This document shows, in pieces, positions 25,105 through 35,072 of a DNA stretch of 64,000 bases (position 1 is its first letter; every line of letters begins with the position of its first letter). The translations under genes and the position numbers were made by a program. This DNA is from Maribacter sp. 1_MG-2023. Its GTDB lineage: Bacteria; Bacteroidota; Bacteroidia; Flavobacteriales; Flavobacteriaceae. The DNA is taken from contig NZ_JAUOPN010000007.1 of assembly GCF_030547005.1 (NCBI RefSeq), positions 124,001-188,000 on the forward strand. Reading direction: 5' to 3'. A model generated the notes under the pieces. The model was not told where the DNA came from, did not search any database, and was given only the letters and a program-made list of their open reading frames with translations.

Positions 25105-26763
25105 ATGAAATCAAACCTATCTGTAAGAAAAGTATGGCTAATGGCTATAACCGCTTCGCTTTTTATAGCAAGTTGTAGTGATGAAACCACCATTTTTGAA
25201 AACCCAGAAGATAATTTAGTAAGTGAAACCGATCAATCTAAGCTAGATAATAGTGTAAACTTTGATCGAGCCGGTGTTTTAGACATTTTTGAAGATCCTA
25301 TCGCCAGCGCAAAAAGGTCGAGTATAACAGGCAAAGATGCAGAAGCTGGTGATTATCCACTTTCTTTAGTTGCTCAAATTGCCCCTCCATCATTTACAAA
25401 TGGAGAAAATTTAGCTGCTACCCATGTTGCCTTAGATGGTGATTATGGTTATGTGTCTTACAATACTGTAGGTCAAGATTATGTTGGTGCTATTGATGTC
25501 ATCGATATTAGTGATCCTACCAACCCAAGAGTTACATCAAGAGTGTACTATACAAATGCAGATTTGAATTCTATAGCTTATGATAATGGTTATATATATG
25601 TCGCAGGTGGCGTAGATGCTGAGCAATCTGTTACCGCAACGGCAAATTCATTAGTAGCTAAAATTGCTGTTAGCGGAGGTAGAATGAATACTTCTAATAT
25701 CGCTTACGGTTTTCAAGAGGGCTTTAATGCAACAGATGTTAGAATTATAGATAACAACGTCGTGGTAACTAGTGGTCAAGATGGCTTGGTGGTTGTTTAT
25801 GATAAAAATAATTTAACTACTTTAAGTGAAGCGCCTTTTTCAGATTTACGTGCTGTAGCGTATAGTGGTAATGAAATCGCTGTTTTAGATGCTGCACAAG
25901 GTGTAAGCTTCTTGGATCAGAATTTAAATACCCTTCGTAGCATAGCTATAGAATCTGATTTCGGTATAGATGCCAAACGTACTTTAGATTATTTAAATGA
26001 AAATATAGTTGTTTCGGAAGGAACAAAAGGAGCTGGAGTATATAATGCAACATCAGGAAGCTTTGTAGAATACTTGCCTATTTTAACTAGTCCGGAAAAT
26101 GCAGAGCCAGGTGAAATTGTAACCAATGGCGTTGCAGTGAACGAAAATGTTCTTTTGATGGCTAACGGTGCTGGCGGATTAAGTCTTTCAGAAACTAATG
26201 ATAATAGTACTGTTGGTGTTGGTGTAATTGAGCTAACTGGTTCGATAAATTATGTAGCAACAAAAGATGATTATATTTTTGCTGCATCAGGTAAATCAGG
26301 ATTTCAGATTATTAAACTTAATAGACCTAGCGATAGCTTAACAGATCGTTGTTCAGATTTAGAAAGTTATTCTGGCAGTGCAAATTTAAATGTAAATAGC
26401 GGAGACGATTTTGCATATAGAGGGTCAAAAAGATTCAATAGTATAAACATTGGTGGCAATTTGTTGCTATGTGGCTCTTGGACCGTAAAAGAAGGTGTTA
26501 ATATCAATTCAGATGGCTTGTTTGAAATGAATGGAACTATAGTAGTTGGAAGGAATAATAAAAGAAGAAATATAACTGTAAACTCAGGGGCAACCTTAAG
26601 AGTTGAAGGTAATCTAACTATATATGGTGATTTAACTCTTAATGAAGGAGCGACTATAGAGTTTCTAGGTGATGATTCTGTAGTAAACATCTTTGGTAGT
26701 GTTACTAGAGGAGCAAATACTACGGTTGAAGGTACTTATAGAGATGTTAGAGATGTATTTTAA
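25105..26763 (+). CDS. LVIVD-repeat lipoprotein with C-terminal beta-solenoid
   Basis: A 552-residue protein with a type II signal peptide ending SLFIASC. Residues about 90-420 carry repeated short units of the LVIVD type (DVIDISDPTNPRVTSRVY and similar, about 40-50 residues apart), expected to form a beta-propeller at the cell surface. The C-terminal about 130 residues show short parallel-strand turns (GATLRVEGNLTIYGDLTLNEG) typical of a right-handed beta-solenoid. There is no type IX secretion C-terminal domain. Role unknown: perhaps adhesion or polysaccharide contact. Tandem repeats upstream suggest regulation, and a bidirectional terminator follows. Confidence 0.82.
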   Translation: MKSNLSVRKVWLMAITASLFIASCSDETTIFENPEDNLVSETDQSKLDNSVNFDRAGVLDIFEDPIASAKRSSITGKDAEAGDYPLSLVAQIAPPSFTNGENLAATHVALDGDYGYVSYNTVGQDYVGAIDVIDISDPTNPRVTSRVYYTNADLNSIAYDNGYIYVAGGVDAEQSVTATANSLVAKIAVSGGRMNTSNIAYGFQEGFNATDVRIIDNNVVVTSGQDGLVVVYDKNNLTTLSEAPFSDLRAVAYSGNEIAVLDAAQGVSFLDQNLNTLRSIAIESDFGIDAKRTLDYLNENIVVSEGTKGAGVYNATSGSFVEYLPILTSPENAEPGEIVTNGVAVNENVLLMANGAGGLSLSETNDNSTVGVGVIELTGSINYVATKDDYIFAASGKSGFQIIKLNRPSDSLTDRCSDLESYSGSANLNVNSGDDFAYRGSKRFNSINIGGNLLLCGSWTVKEGVNINSDGLFEMNGTIVVGRNNKRRNITVNSGATLRVEGNLTIYGDLTLNEGATIEFLGDDSVVNIFGSVTRGANTTVEGTYRDVRDVF

Positions 26764-26781
26764 TTAATCGATAAAGACATA

Positions 26782-26816
26782 AAAAAAGCCCGAACATTTA
26801 ATATTCGGGCTTTTTT
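26782..26816. terminator. Bidirectional terminator after the LVIVD gene
   Basis: GCCCGAA (26788-26794) pairs with TTCGGGC (26804-26810). It is bracketed by a run of A's and a run of T's that extend the stem, so it ends both the LVIVD gene and the leftward TlpA-like gene. Confidence 0.9.
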
Positions 26817-26833
26817 GCGTTATGTTTCGAAAT

Positions 26834-27961
26834 CTAGTTCAGTAACTCTGCAACCTTAGCTTCTAGTTCAGGACCTCTTAGATTTTTAGCAACTATTATT
26901 CCGTTTTCGTCCAATAAGAATGCTGCAGGTATTGCATCAACATTGTATAGTTTAGCGATTTTATCATCGAAATAAGCGATGTTAGAAATATGGTTCCAAA
27001 CCAATCCGTCTTCCGCGATGGCTTTTTTCCATGCTTCATCGGTTCTATCTAAAGAAACACCCAGAACATTTAATCCTTTGTCGTGGTATTTATTATAAAC
27101 AGCAACGATATTAGGGTTCTCAGCTCTACAAGGTCTACACCATCCAGCCCAGAAATCAATTAAAGTTACTTTTCCCATTACATCTTTTAATGCAAGTTCA
27201 GTTCCATCAGGACTTGGACCTGAGAATTCAGGAGCCTTTACGCCAATACTAGAATTTTTACCAGCAGCTTCAGAAGTCTTTAGTTTTTCAATGCCTTCTA
27301 AAATTTGCTTTCCTGGTTTAGAACTTTTAATTTCTTCTGAAAGCGTTTTGTAAATTTCTTCTGCTTCTTCTAATTCAACTGCTTTTGTAGCAACAGCTCT
27401 ATCTAATACTAAAGCAGATATTAATGCTTTAGGATGACTTTTTACATAATCAAGCTCAAATGTTTTATACTCTTCTTGAAGTTCTTTCATTTCATCTTGT
27501 AAAGCCAATGCCGACTCACCAGATGCAGCTTTCATATCTTGTTGAATAGATTGCGCTTGCATAGAAATTTCTCTCGATTGCTCCATATAATCAGCGAAGG
27601 TGTCATTTTGAAAAGTTCCGCTTATATCGGCGAAGCCCATACTGTCTCTTTGTGCGCTAAACTGTATTTCTCCGTTTTCAAGAATTACAGCGGTATAGCC
27701 AGGTAGTTGTTCAACAAAGATGTAGTGAAGTTCAGGAATATCAGATTTTCCGGTAAAAGTAAACTCACCATTTGTTGTGGTAGCGGTATCAACTTCCATC
27801 GGTTGATTGTTTTCTCCTATTTTCTTCAAGAAAACACGAGTGCCATCAGTCATTTCACCTCTAAGCTTTCCGTTAAGGGTAAAGCTTTCTGGCTTTGAGT
27901 TGCAGCTAAACAATAAGACTCCTGCAAGCAGTATTAAAATACTATGTTTCATATATTTCAC
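26834..27961 (-). CDS. TlpA-like thioredoxin lipoprotein with DUF4369 domain
   Basis: A 375-residue periplasm-facing lipoprotein (lipobox near residue 20, LLFSC). It starts with a DUF4369 beta domain (about residues 25-120), followed by a helical linker rich in Glu and Lys (about 120-220), and ends with a thioredoxin-like domain (about 235-375). The redox motif WCRPC is in DFWAGWCRPCRAENPN, so it should reduce or isomerise disulfides of exported proteins. The same layout is widespread in Bacteroidota. A perfect -7 element (TACATTTG leftwards, 27975-27982) sits just upstream. Confidence 0.9.
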   Translation of the reverse strand: MKYMKHSILILLAGVLLFSCNSKPESFTLNGKLRGEMTDGTRVFLKKIGENNQPMEVDTATTTNGEFTFTGKSDIPELHYIFVEQLPGYTAVILENGEIQFSAQRDSMGFADISGTFQNDTFADYMEQSREISMQAQSIQQDMKAASGESALALQDEMKELQEEYKTFELDYVKSHPKALISALVLDRAVATKAVELEEAEEIYKTLSEEIKSSKPGKQILEGIEKLKTSEAAGKNSSIGVKAPEFSGPSPDGTELALKDVMGKVTLIDFWAGWCRPCRAENPNIVAVYNKYHDKGLNVLGVSLDRTDEAWKKAIAEDGLVWNHISNIAYFDDKIAKLYNVDAIPAAFLLDENGIIVAKNLRGPELEAKVAELLN

Positions 27962-27974
27962 TTAGGTTAAGTTG

Positions 27975-27982
27975 CAAATGTA
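27975..27982 (-). promoter_or_regulatory. -7 element of the DUF4369 thioredoxin gene
   Basis: CAAATGTA on the plus strand reads TACATTTG leftwards, an exact TAnnTTTG match 14 nt before the start codon. No -33 match is seen at the usual distance. Confidence 0.45.
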
Positions 27983-28002
27983 CTTATATATAGGATATAA
28001 AA

Positions 28003-28034
28003 AAAGACCTCTAACGCAATGGTCAGAGGTCTTT
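28003..28034 (-). terminator. Terminator of the outer-membrane protein gene
   Basis: AAAGACCTCT (28003-28012) pairs with AGAGGTCTTT (28025-28034), and the leftward strand ends in a T-run. It separates the 28056 gene from the downstream thioredoxin promoter. Confidence 0.85.
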
Positions 28035-28055
28035 ATTATATTGGTTTAATTGAGG

Positions 28056-28535
28056 TTAAAACTGGTAACGAATACCGAGTCCGATATCAAAATCAAAATT
28101 ATCAGAGAATCCGTCATAACCGACGACTCCTAACTCTGGTCTAAAATCTAACGATAATATTAATGGAATGTCAAAATTGTACTCTATACCAATGTCACCA
28201 GCTGCAAAAACGAATAGACCGCCATCATCACCGGGAAAATCAACATTTCCTAATCCGCCACCAACGCCGTAGTACCATTGAAAATCACCTTCAATTGGGC
28301 GTACCCATTGGTAAAGACCCGCTATTTTAAATGCATTAAAATTTCTACTATCTCTCCATCCAAGATCAAATTCAACCCTTGTGTCGCGTGTTAGAGATTT
28401 TTGATAGCTGATTTCAGCACCGAATCCGTCACTGTCTCCTAATCGTAATCCTAATGCATGATTCGATATTTCTTGTGCAGAAAGTGAGCAAGTTGCCATA
28501 AATATCAATACGGTAATTCCTTTTAAAATCTTCAT
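28056..28535 (-). CDS. Small outer-membrane beta-barrel protein
   Basis: A 159-residue protein with a cleavable signal peptide ending MATCSLSAQE. The mature part has about eight amphipathic strands with alternating aromatic and charged residues, and it ends in the outer-membrane targeting pattern RYQF. This fits a small eight-stranded barrel like OmpX/OmpW-type proteins, although I cannot name the family. It is followed by a strong terminator and transcribed alone. Confidence 0.72.
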   Translation of the reverse strand: MKILKGITVLIFMATCSLSAQEISNHALGLRLGDSDGFGAEISYQKSLTRDTRVEFDLGWRDSRNFNAFKIAGLYQWVRPIEGDFQWYYGVGGGLGNVDFPGDDGGLFVFAAGDIGIEYNFDIPLILSLDFRPELGVVGYDGFSDNFDFDIGLGIRYQF

Positions 28536-28625
28536 ATAGTTATTCTTTTTTGTGATGAAAAATGAGCCAATTTGTAATGTAGCTCACACAATAAAACTTA
28601 ATTTAGCAATCAAAATTGTGTTAAG

Positions 28626-31541
28626 TTGGATAATAATTCGCTGTCAAAGTTACGACAAGATATAGAGGGAGAAGTACGATTTGATAATCTTACCAAGACT
28701 ATTTATGCTACAGATGCTTCTGTATATAGAAAAATACCTTTAGGGGCTGCTTTTCCAAAAAGTGTTGATGACATTAAAAAAATTATACGATTTGCCAATG
28801 ATGAAAATATTGGTCTTATCCCAAGAACTGCAGGTACATCTCTGGCAGGGCAATGTGTAGGTGATGGTTTGGTTGTTGATGTATCAAAGCACTTTACAGA
28901 AATCATAAGCCTCGATCAAGAAAAGAAGCAGGTAACCGTTGAGCCAGGTGTTATTAGAGATGAGTTGAATCAATATCTAAAACCCTTCGGATTGTTTTTT
29001 GGTCCTAATACATCAACTTCGAACAGATGTATGATTGGTGGTATGGTGGGTAATAATTCATCGGGAACCACATCAATACAATATGGGGTGACAAGGGATA
29101 AGGTTATCTCAATGAAAACCATTCTGTCAGACGGGAGTGAGGCTGAATTTGGAAGAATTACAGCGTCAGAATTTAAGAAAAAGCAACAAGAAAATACACT
29201 TGAAGCATCACTTTATAATAATATATTTAAAGAACTCGATAATAATGATATAGCCTCTGAAATAATTGAACATTTTCCAAAGCCAGAAATACATAGAAGA
29301 AATACAGGTTATGCCGTAGACGAGTTATTGAAGTCCGATTTATTTGGTGGTGGTTTACCTTACTTTAATATGGCAGAATTGCTATGTGGTAGTGAAGGCA
29401 CTTTAGCTTTTACAACAGAAATTACGGTTCAATTAAATGATTTGCCACCAGCATTATCGGCAATGGTCGTTTCGCATTATACGTCTTTAGAAGATTGTTT
29501 AATGGATGTAGTTCCTGTTATGAAACACCCTTTGCAATTGTGCGAAATGATGGATAAAGTCATTTTAGATTGCACAAAGAATAACCGCGCGCAATTAGAG
29601 AATAGATTTTTTGTAGAAGGTGATCCGGCAGCATTATTAATGCTACAAGTATCAGCACATACAGAAGCTGAGTTGAAAGAAGCTGTTGCTTCATTACAAA
29701 AGACGATAGCCCAATCAGGCCTCAGTTATGCCAATCCTGTACTATTTGGAGCCCAAATACCAAAAGCGATAGAGTTGCGTAAGGCAGGCTTGGGTTTGCT
29801 AGGTAATATAGTAGGTGATATGAAAGCTGTAGCCTGTATAGAAGACACTGCAGTAGCTTTACCAGATCTAAAAGATTTTATAGCAGAATTTTCTGTGATT
29901 ATGAAGGGTTATGGTCAAAGTGCGGTGTATTATGCACATGCAGGTGCAGGCGAATTGCATTTGCGCCCTATTCTAAACCTAAAGAAATCAACCGATGTTG
30001 GGTTGTTTAGAGATATTACTACCGATGTTGCTAAGCTAACTAAAAAGTATAAAGGTTCATTTAGTGGAGAGCATGGCGATGGTATTGTACGTGCCGAGTT
30101 TATACCTATAATGATAGGCGATAAGAACTATGAACTTTTAAGAAGAATTAAATCTTATTTTGATCCTAAGGGCATATTCAACCCAGGTAAAATTGTAGAT
30201 GCCTACCCAATGGATAAGTCATTTCGATATGAGGTAGACCGCAAAGAACCAGAGATTAAAACATTGATGGATTTTTCTGATAGTGAAGGTATCCTGAAGG
30301 CCGCAGAAAAATGTAATGGTAGTGGTGATTGTAGAAAGACCCATCATATGAACGGTGGTATGTGCCCTAGTTATCATGCAACCAAAAATGAAAAAGATAC
30401 GACTAGAGGTAGAGCGAATACCTTAAGAGAGTTTTTGACGAATCCTGATAGTGCGGCAAAGAATAGTTTCGATAGTCCTGAGATTAAAGAGGCTTTTGAC
30501 CTTTGTTTAAGTTGTAAAGCCTGTGCAAGTGAGTGTCCTAGTAATGTAGATGTAGCAACTTTGAAAGCAGAGTTTTTATATCAATATCAAGAAGCAAATG
30601 GCTATTCTTTACGAGGAAAATTGTTTGCATATAACACCAAGCTAAATGGGTTAGGAAGTAAGGTTTCTAGTTTGACAAATGCTATTTATGACTCCAAATT
30701 TCTAGGCAGTTTGTTGAAAAAAACGAGCGGAGTAGCCAAAGAACGTACTTTACCTAAGGTATATAGCTTTAATTTCGATAAACATCTTCAAGAATATGGT
30801 AATCAAAATATTAAGTCTAAGAAAAAAGTAGTTTTGTTTATCGATGAATTCACTAAATACTTAGATATTGAGGTTGGTAAAGATGCTATTGAGCTATTAA
30901 CGAAACTTGGCTACGATGTTAAATTGTATTATGCGGAAAGTGGGAGAACATTTCTTTCTAAAGGATTTTTAAAACAAGCTCAAAAGCTAGCGATTAAGAA
31001 TACTCAAGAGTTAAAAAAGTTTGCAGAAGTTGGTTTGCCAGTTTTAGGTTTAGAGCCTTCGGCAATCTTATCTTTTAGAGATGAATACAAACGTATGACA
31101 TCAGATAAAGACACGGCTCAGAAAATAGCTGATAATTCATTTTTAATAGAAGAGTTTCTAGCAAAAGAAATAGCAGAAGATAATTTAAATTCGTCTGATT
31201 TTACAGAAGAAGCTAGAGATATAAAAATTCATAATCATTGTCATCAAAAAGCATTGAGTAATCAAAAAGTAACTTTTGATGTATTGAATCTGCCAAGAAA
31301 TTATAAGGTGACCATTATAGCATCTGGTTGTTGTGGTATGGCTGGTTCTTTTGGGTATGAAGAAGAGCATTATGAAACCAGTATGAAAATTGGCGGATTA
31401 AAATTATTCCCTGCGGTTAATAAATCAACTCCAGAAACAATTATCGCTGCCAATGGTACAAGTTGTAGACACCAAATATTTGATGGTACAAAGCGAATAG
31501 CACAACATCCGGTAAGTATATTGAAAGAAGCCTTGGTGTGA
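28626..31541 (+). CDS. Fused FAD-linked oxidase and Fe-S reductase (GlcD/GlpC-like)
   Basis: A 971-residue single-chain flavoprotein. Residues about 1-260 are an FAD-binding PCMH domain (IPRTAGTSLAGQCVGDG), then an FAD-oxidase C-terminal domain with SGEHGDGIVRAEF (about residue 480), then two cysteine-rich [4Fe-4S] segments (GGMCPSY and CLSCKACASECP near residue 630), and a CCG domain near the end (SGCCGMAGSFGYEEEH). This layout matches D-2-hydroxyacid dehydrogenases that pass electrons to quinone. D-lactate or glycolate is the probable substrate, unproven. It starts with TTG, the only plausible start in frame. Confidence 0.88.
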   Translation: MDNNSLSKLRQDIEGEVRFDNLTKTIYATDASVYRKIPLGAAFPKSVDDIKKIIRFANDENIGLIPRTAGTSLAGQCVGDGLVVDVSKHFTEIISLDQEKKQVTVEPGVIRDELNQYLKPFGLFFGPNTSTSNRCMIGGMVGNNSSGTTSIQYGVTRDKVISMKTILSDGSEAEFGRITASEFKKKQQENTLEASLYNNIFKELDNNDIASEIIEHFPKPEIHRRNTGYAVDELLKSDLFGGGLPYFNMAELLCGSEGTLAFTTEITVQLNDLPPALSAMVVSHYTSLEDCLMDVVPVMKHPLQLCEMMDKVILDCTKNNRAQLENRFFVEGDPAALLMLQVSAHTEAELKEAVASLQKTIAQSGLSYANPVLFGAQIPKAIELRKAGLGLLGNIVGDMKAVACIEDTAVALPDLKDFIAEFSVIMKGYGQSAVYYAHAGAGELHLRPILNLKKSTDVGLFRDITTDVAKLTKKYKGSFSGEHGDGIVRAEFIPIMIGDKNYELLRRIKSYFDPKGIFNPGKIVDAYPMDKSFRYEVDRKEPEIKTLMDFSDSEGILKAAEKCNGSGDCRKTHHMNGGMCPSYHATKNEKDTTRGRANTLREFLTNPDSAAKNSFDSPEIKEAFDLCLSCKACASECPSNVDVATLKAEFLYQYQEANGYSLRGKLFAYNTKLNGLGSKVSSLTNAIYDSKFLGSLLKKTSGVAKERTLPKVYSFNFDKHLQEYGNQNIKSKKKVVLFIDEFTKYLDIEVGKDAIELLTKLGYDVKLYYAESGRTFLSKGFLKQAQKLAIKNTQELKKFAEVGLPVLGLEPSAILSFRDEYKRMTSDKDTAQKIADNSFLIEEFLAKEIAEDNLNSSDFTEEARDIKIHNHCHQKALSNQKVTFDVLNLPRNYKVTIIASGCCGMAGSFGYEEEHYETSMKIGGLKLFPAVNKSTPETIIAANGTSCRHQIFDGTKRIAQHPVSILKEALV

Positions 31542-31544
31542 TAA

Positions 31545-32414
31545 TTAATCTGAAAGTCCGTCTCGCTCTTTTTGATTATTCAATTCTCTTGTCTTGCGTT
31601 GTGTAATTGTTTCGATAAGCTCGTTTATGTTCATAGACTTAAGTTCTTCATCCATATAGAATGTAGCTAGCTTATCATTTTCGTAGCGGTAGATTTTCCA
31701 ACGTTTAAAAGAATATTCAAGGGCGGTCATGTGCTTTACCCAATCTCCAGAATTTAGGTAAAGACATTCTCCTTTTCTAGTTTCAAATAGCTGTTTGTTC
31801 GGTGCGTGGCTATGTCCGCAAACTACATGGTCAAAATGTTGTTTAATAGCCATTTTGGCTACGTTTTTCTCGAAAAGTGCAATTTGTTTGGGGTCACGTT
31901 CTCCATATTCTAATTCCGGATTTGAAAAAGGTTTGTTTTTTTTTCCGAAAAGATTAAACGTTTTTGTTTTCAACTTGGCAAGTTTTAAAAGCAAGTCAAA
32001 ACCTGTACCCCCAAAATTCAATAGCCATTGCGAGTGCCGAAATGAAAAATCAAAAATATCTCCATGGAAAAAGAGTGTGTTTTTCCCGTTCAGTTTCAAT
32101 GTTAATCTATTAGAAACTTGTATTGCTCCCATGTAAATCTCATCAATTTTACGAAAAGGTTCGTCACGGTTACCGGTGATATAATGTACATCAGTACCTT
32201 TAGAAGCTAACGAAAATATTTTCTTAACTACTTTTAGATGGGAGGGAGGAAAGTAATTGTTACGCATTTTCTTTGCGTCTAAAATATCGCCATTCAGAAT
32301 TAAGATTTTTGGATCAATACTAGATAGGTATGTTAGTAATTCTTCTGCATGGCATGCATAAGAACCTAAGTGAATATCAGAAAGCACAACAATTTCAAGA
32401 CGTCGCTTTTTCAA
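31545..32414 (-). CDS. UDP-2,3-diacylglucosamine pyrophosphatase-like phosphoesterase
   Basis: A 289-residue calcineurin-like metallophosphoesterase. Metal-binding motifs are in order: SDIHLGS near residue 12, NGDILD near 42, GNRDEP near 82, HGDIFDFS near 115 and GHSHAP near 200. This combination fits LpxH-type enzymes that cleave UDP-2,3-diacylglucosamine to lipid X in lipid A synthesis. The window also has a lipid A acyltransferase. The match is to the LpxH/YbbF-like group rather than to E. coli LpxH closely, so a related phosphodiesterase role is possible. Confidence 0.82.
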   Translation of the reverse strand: MKKRRLEIVVLSDIHLGSYACHAEELLTYLSSIDPKILILNGDILDAKKMRNNYFPPSHLKVVKKIFSLASKGTDVHYITGNRDEPFRKIDEIYMGAIQVSNRLTLKLNGKNTLFFHGDIFDFSFRHSQWLLNFGGTGFDLLLKLAKLKTKTFNLFGKKNKPFSNPELEYGERDPKQIALFEKNVAKMAIKQHFDHVVCGHSHAPNKQLFETRKGECLYLNSGDWVKHMTALEYSFKRWKIYRYENDKLATFYMDEELKSMNINELIETITQRKTRELNNQKERDGLSD

Positions 32415-32431
32415 AGGGATGATTTTTAAGG

Positions 32432-32461
32432 CAAAATTAAACCCAATGGTATAGGCAACAA
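32432..32461 (-). promoter_or_regulatory. Promoter of the LpxH-like gene
   Basis: Read leftwards: TTG at 32459-32461, a 19-nt spacer, then TAATTTTG at 32432-32439. This fits the Bacteroidota -33/-7 pattern and lies about 20 nt before the start codon. Confidence 0.5.
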
Positions 32462-32576
32462 CTACTTGCTAGGTCAACAATTTTTAATCATAAGGTTAAA
32501 TAATCATTATCACAAATCCATAAGGTTAAGCTAATATTATGCGCTTTTAAAATTTTTCTTTCCAGCATTTAACATT

Positions 32577-32584
32577 TACCTTTG
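32577..32584 (+). promoter_or_regulatory. -7 element (TACCTTTG) of aroC
   Basis: An exact TAnnTTTG match 58 nt before the preferred aroC start at 32643. It is just upstream of the longer-frame ATG at 32592, which would then have almost no leader. The promoter position therefore supports the later start. Confidence 0.5.
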
Positions 32585-32642
32585 AAGTCGGTTGATTTGT
32601 AAGTATTACAATCAGTATTACATCATTAAGAACGCATTTATT

Positions 32643-33707
32643 ATGGCTGGAAATACCTTCGGAAACATATTTAGGGTAAGCACTTTTGGAGAATCTCACG
32701 GAAAAGCAATTGGAGGGGTTATAGATGGCTGTCCATCAGAAATAGAATTAGATTTTGATGCCATACAGAATGACCTTAATCGTCGTAAACCAGGGCAATC
32801 AGCCATTGTTACTCAGAGAAAAGAGCCAGATGAAGTAGAGTTTTATTCAGGAATATTTGAAGGTAAAACTACGGGGACACCAATAGGTTTTGCAATTCAT
32901 AATACAAATCAAAAATCTAAAGATTACGGACATATAAAAGATTCGTACAGGCCATCGCATGCAGATTACGTGTATGATAAGAAATATGGTTTTAGAGATT
33001 ACCGTGGTGGCGGTAGAAGTTCTGCGCGTGAAACGGCAAGTAGAGTAGTGGCAGGTGCTATTGCTAAGCAGTTTTTGAAAGGTGTAGAAATTCAAGCTTT
33101 TGTTTCTCAAGTAGGAGATATGAATTTAGGTAAGCACTATACTGAATTAGATTTATCGTTGACGGAAACTAATGACGTGCGTTGTCCTGATCCAGAAATG
33201 GCAGCAAAGATGGAAGAATATATCAAGTCTATTAAAAAAGACGGCGATACCATTGGCGGTATTATTACATGTGTAGCCAAAAATGTACCGATTGGTTTAG
33301 GAGAACCCGTTTTTGATAAGCTCCACGCTGAATTGGGAAAGGCAATGTTATCTATAAATGCTGTAAAAGGCTTTGAGTATGGTAGCGGTTTTGAAGGTGT
33401 TAAGATGAAAGGCAGTGAACACAACGATCAATTTAATAATGACGGTTCTACAAAAACTAACTATAGTGGTGGTATTCAGGGCGGAATAAGTAACGGAATG
33501 GATATCTATTTCAATGTAGCTTTTAAGCCTGTCGCAACCGTAATTCAAGGCTACGAAACAATTGATAAAGAGGGTAATACCATTAAAACTCAGGGTAAGG
33601 GAAGACATGATCCTTGTGTAGTACCTAGAGCAGTACCAATAGTTGAGGCTATGACCGCATTGGTTTTAGCAGATTATACCTTATTGAACAGGACCATCAA
33701 ATTATAG
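32643..33707 (+). CDS. aroC: Chorismate synthase
   Basis: A 354-residue enzyme that converts EPSP to chorismate, the last step of the shikimate route to aromatic amino acids and folate. It needs reduced FMN. GESHG at residues 16-20, [11 protein letters not shown] in the first half and a C-terminal [18 protein letters not shown] region are conserved. A longer frame could begin at 32592, but [11 protein letters not shown] is the family's standard start, so the ATG at 32643 is used. It precedes the symporter gene by about 60 nt. Confidence 0.96.
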   Translation: MAGNTFGNIFRVSTFGESHGKAIGGVIDGCPSEIELDFDAIQNDLNRRKPGQSAIVTQRKEPDEVEFYSGIFEGKTTGTPIGFAIHNTNQKSKDYGHIKDSYRPSHADYVYDKKYGFRDYRGGGRSSARETASRVVAGAIAKQFLKGVEIQAFVSQVGDMNLGKHYTELDLSLTETNDVRCPDPEMAAKMEEYIKSIKKDGDTIGGIITCVAKNVPIGLGEPVFDKLHAELGKAMLSINAVKGFEYGSGFEGVKMKGSEHNDQFNNDGSTKTNYSGGIQGGISNGMDIYFNVAFKPVATVIQGYETIDKEGNTIKTQGKGRHDPCVVPRAVPIVEAMTALVLADYTLLNRTIKL

Positions 33708-33768
33708 GTTCCGTTTTTAGCACTTTTCCTTGCAAAATACTATCTTACTTCCCTAAACTAATTTATAT

Positions 33769-35070
33769 ATGAGGAAGCTTGAGTTGCATTGGCAAATTCT
33801 AATAGGAATGTTAGCGGGAGTTTTATTTGCTTTAGCCATGGTTCAATTAGATTGGGGACCAAAATTGATTTCAGATTGGATTAAGCCTTTTGGTAATATT
33901 TTCATCAACTCATTAAAGTTAATTGCCGTTCCTCTTATTTTAGGTTCACTGATAAAAGGAGTATCTGATCTTAAGGATATCTCTAAACTTTCTCAAATGG
34001 GTGGTCGTACTATTGGTATCTATATCGCTACCACGGTTATTGCCGTTACTATTGGTTTAGGTGTCGTAAACATTGTAAAACCAGGTTCTTCAATAAGTGA
34101 AGCAACACGTACCGAACTAGTTGAAAATTACAAAGGTGATGCAGATGCAATTAAAAGTAAAGCAGATAAACAAAAAGAAGCCGGACCATTACAGGCTTTA
34201 GAAGACTTGGTGCCCAGTAATATTTTTGCTGCAGCTTCTGACAACGGTAATATGTTACAGGTTATATTCTTCGCTATTTTCTTTGGAATTGGATTAATAC
34301 TTATACCTGAAGAACAAGCCACGCCCGTAAAAAAATTCTTTGACGGTTTCAATGAGGTAATTCTAAAAATGATTGACCTTATCATGTTAGCGGCACCATT
34401 TGGTGTTTTTGCATTATTAGCAGCTTTAGTAGTAGAGTCGCCTAGTCTAGATTTGTTTAAAGCATTGGCATGGTATGCTTTCTGTGTTGTCTTGGGGCTA
34501 TCGTTAATGTTAGGTGTATATCTACTTTTGGTTTGGGTTTTTACAAAAACGTCACCAAGTACATTTATGAAGGGGATGTCACCAGCTCAACTCTTAGCAT
34601 TTTCAACAAGTTCAAGCGCAGCTACCTTACCAGTAACAATGGAGAGGGTAGAGGAGCATTTGGGCGTAGATGAAGAAGTGACAAGTTTTGTATTACCAAT
34701 AGGTGCAACTATAAATATGGATGGTACTAGCTTATATCAAGCCATTGCTGCAGTATTTATTGCGCAGGCATTTGGTATGGATTTAAGTTTGTCGGCACAG
34801 TTGGGAATTATCGTTACCGCTACCTTGGCTTCAATTGGTAGTGCTGCCGTACCAGGAGCTGGTATGGTAATGCTAGTTATAGTACTCGCTCAAGCAGGTA
34901 TACCTGAAGCTGGTTTAGCATTAATATTTGCTGTAGATAGACCATTAGATATGTGCAGAACGGTTATAAACGTATCAGGAGATGCAACTGTCTCCATGAT
35001 GGTAGCGAAATCTGTAGGTAAGTTACATGAACCTAAAGTCAAGAATTGGGATGACAATTATAAAAAGTAA
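33769..35070 (+). CDS. Dicarboxylate/amino acid:cation symporter (DAACS)
   Basis: A 433-residue inner-membrane transporter with eight main helices and two re-entrant hairpins. Signature motifs are FSTSSSAATLPVT near residue 285, for the first hairpin, and NMDGTSLYQA near residue 325, the cation/substrate site. The DMCRTVINVSGD stretch near residue 400 forms the carboxylate pocket. It resembles GltP/GltT-type Na+ or H+ symporters for glutamate, aspartate or C4-dicarboxylates. The substrate cannot be told from sequence. Its stop is almost adjacent to that of the convergent DUF748 gene. Confidence 0.94.
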   Translation: MRKLELHWQILIGMLAGVLFALAMVQLDWGPKLISDWIKPFGNIFINSLKLIAVPLILGSLIKGVSDLKDISKLSQMGGRTIGIYIATTVIAVTIGLGVVNIVKPGSSISEATRTELVENYKGDADAIKSKADKQKEAGPLQALEDLVPSNIFAAASDNGNMLQVIFFAIFFGIGLILIPEEQATPVKKFFDGFNEVILKMIDLIMLAAPFGVFALLAALVVESPSLDLFKALAWYAFCVVLGLSLMLGVYLLLVWVFTKTSPSTFMKGMSPAQLLAFSTSSSAATLPVTMERVEEHLGVDEEVTSFVLPIGATINMDGTSLYQAIAAVFIAQAFGMDLSLSAQLGIIVTATLASIGSAAVPGAGMVMLVIVLAQAGIPEAGLALIFAVDRPLDMCRTVINVSGDATVSMMVAKSVGKLHEPKVKNWDDNYKK

Positions 35071-35072
35071 AG

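Noticed and set aside
26367-26690. Open frame of 107 codons on the minus strand
   Set aside because: Antisense to the beta-solenoid region of the LVIVD lipoprotein. The low-complexity repeats there keep the other strand open by chance.
31795-32136. Open frame of 113 codons on the plus strand
   Set aside because: A shadow of the LpxH-like phosphoesterase, whose five metal motifs are intact in the opposite strand.
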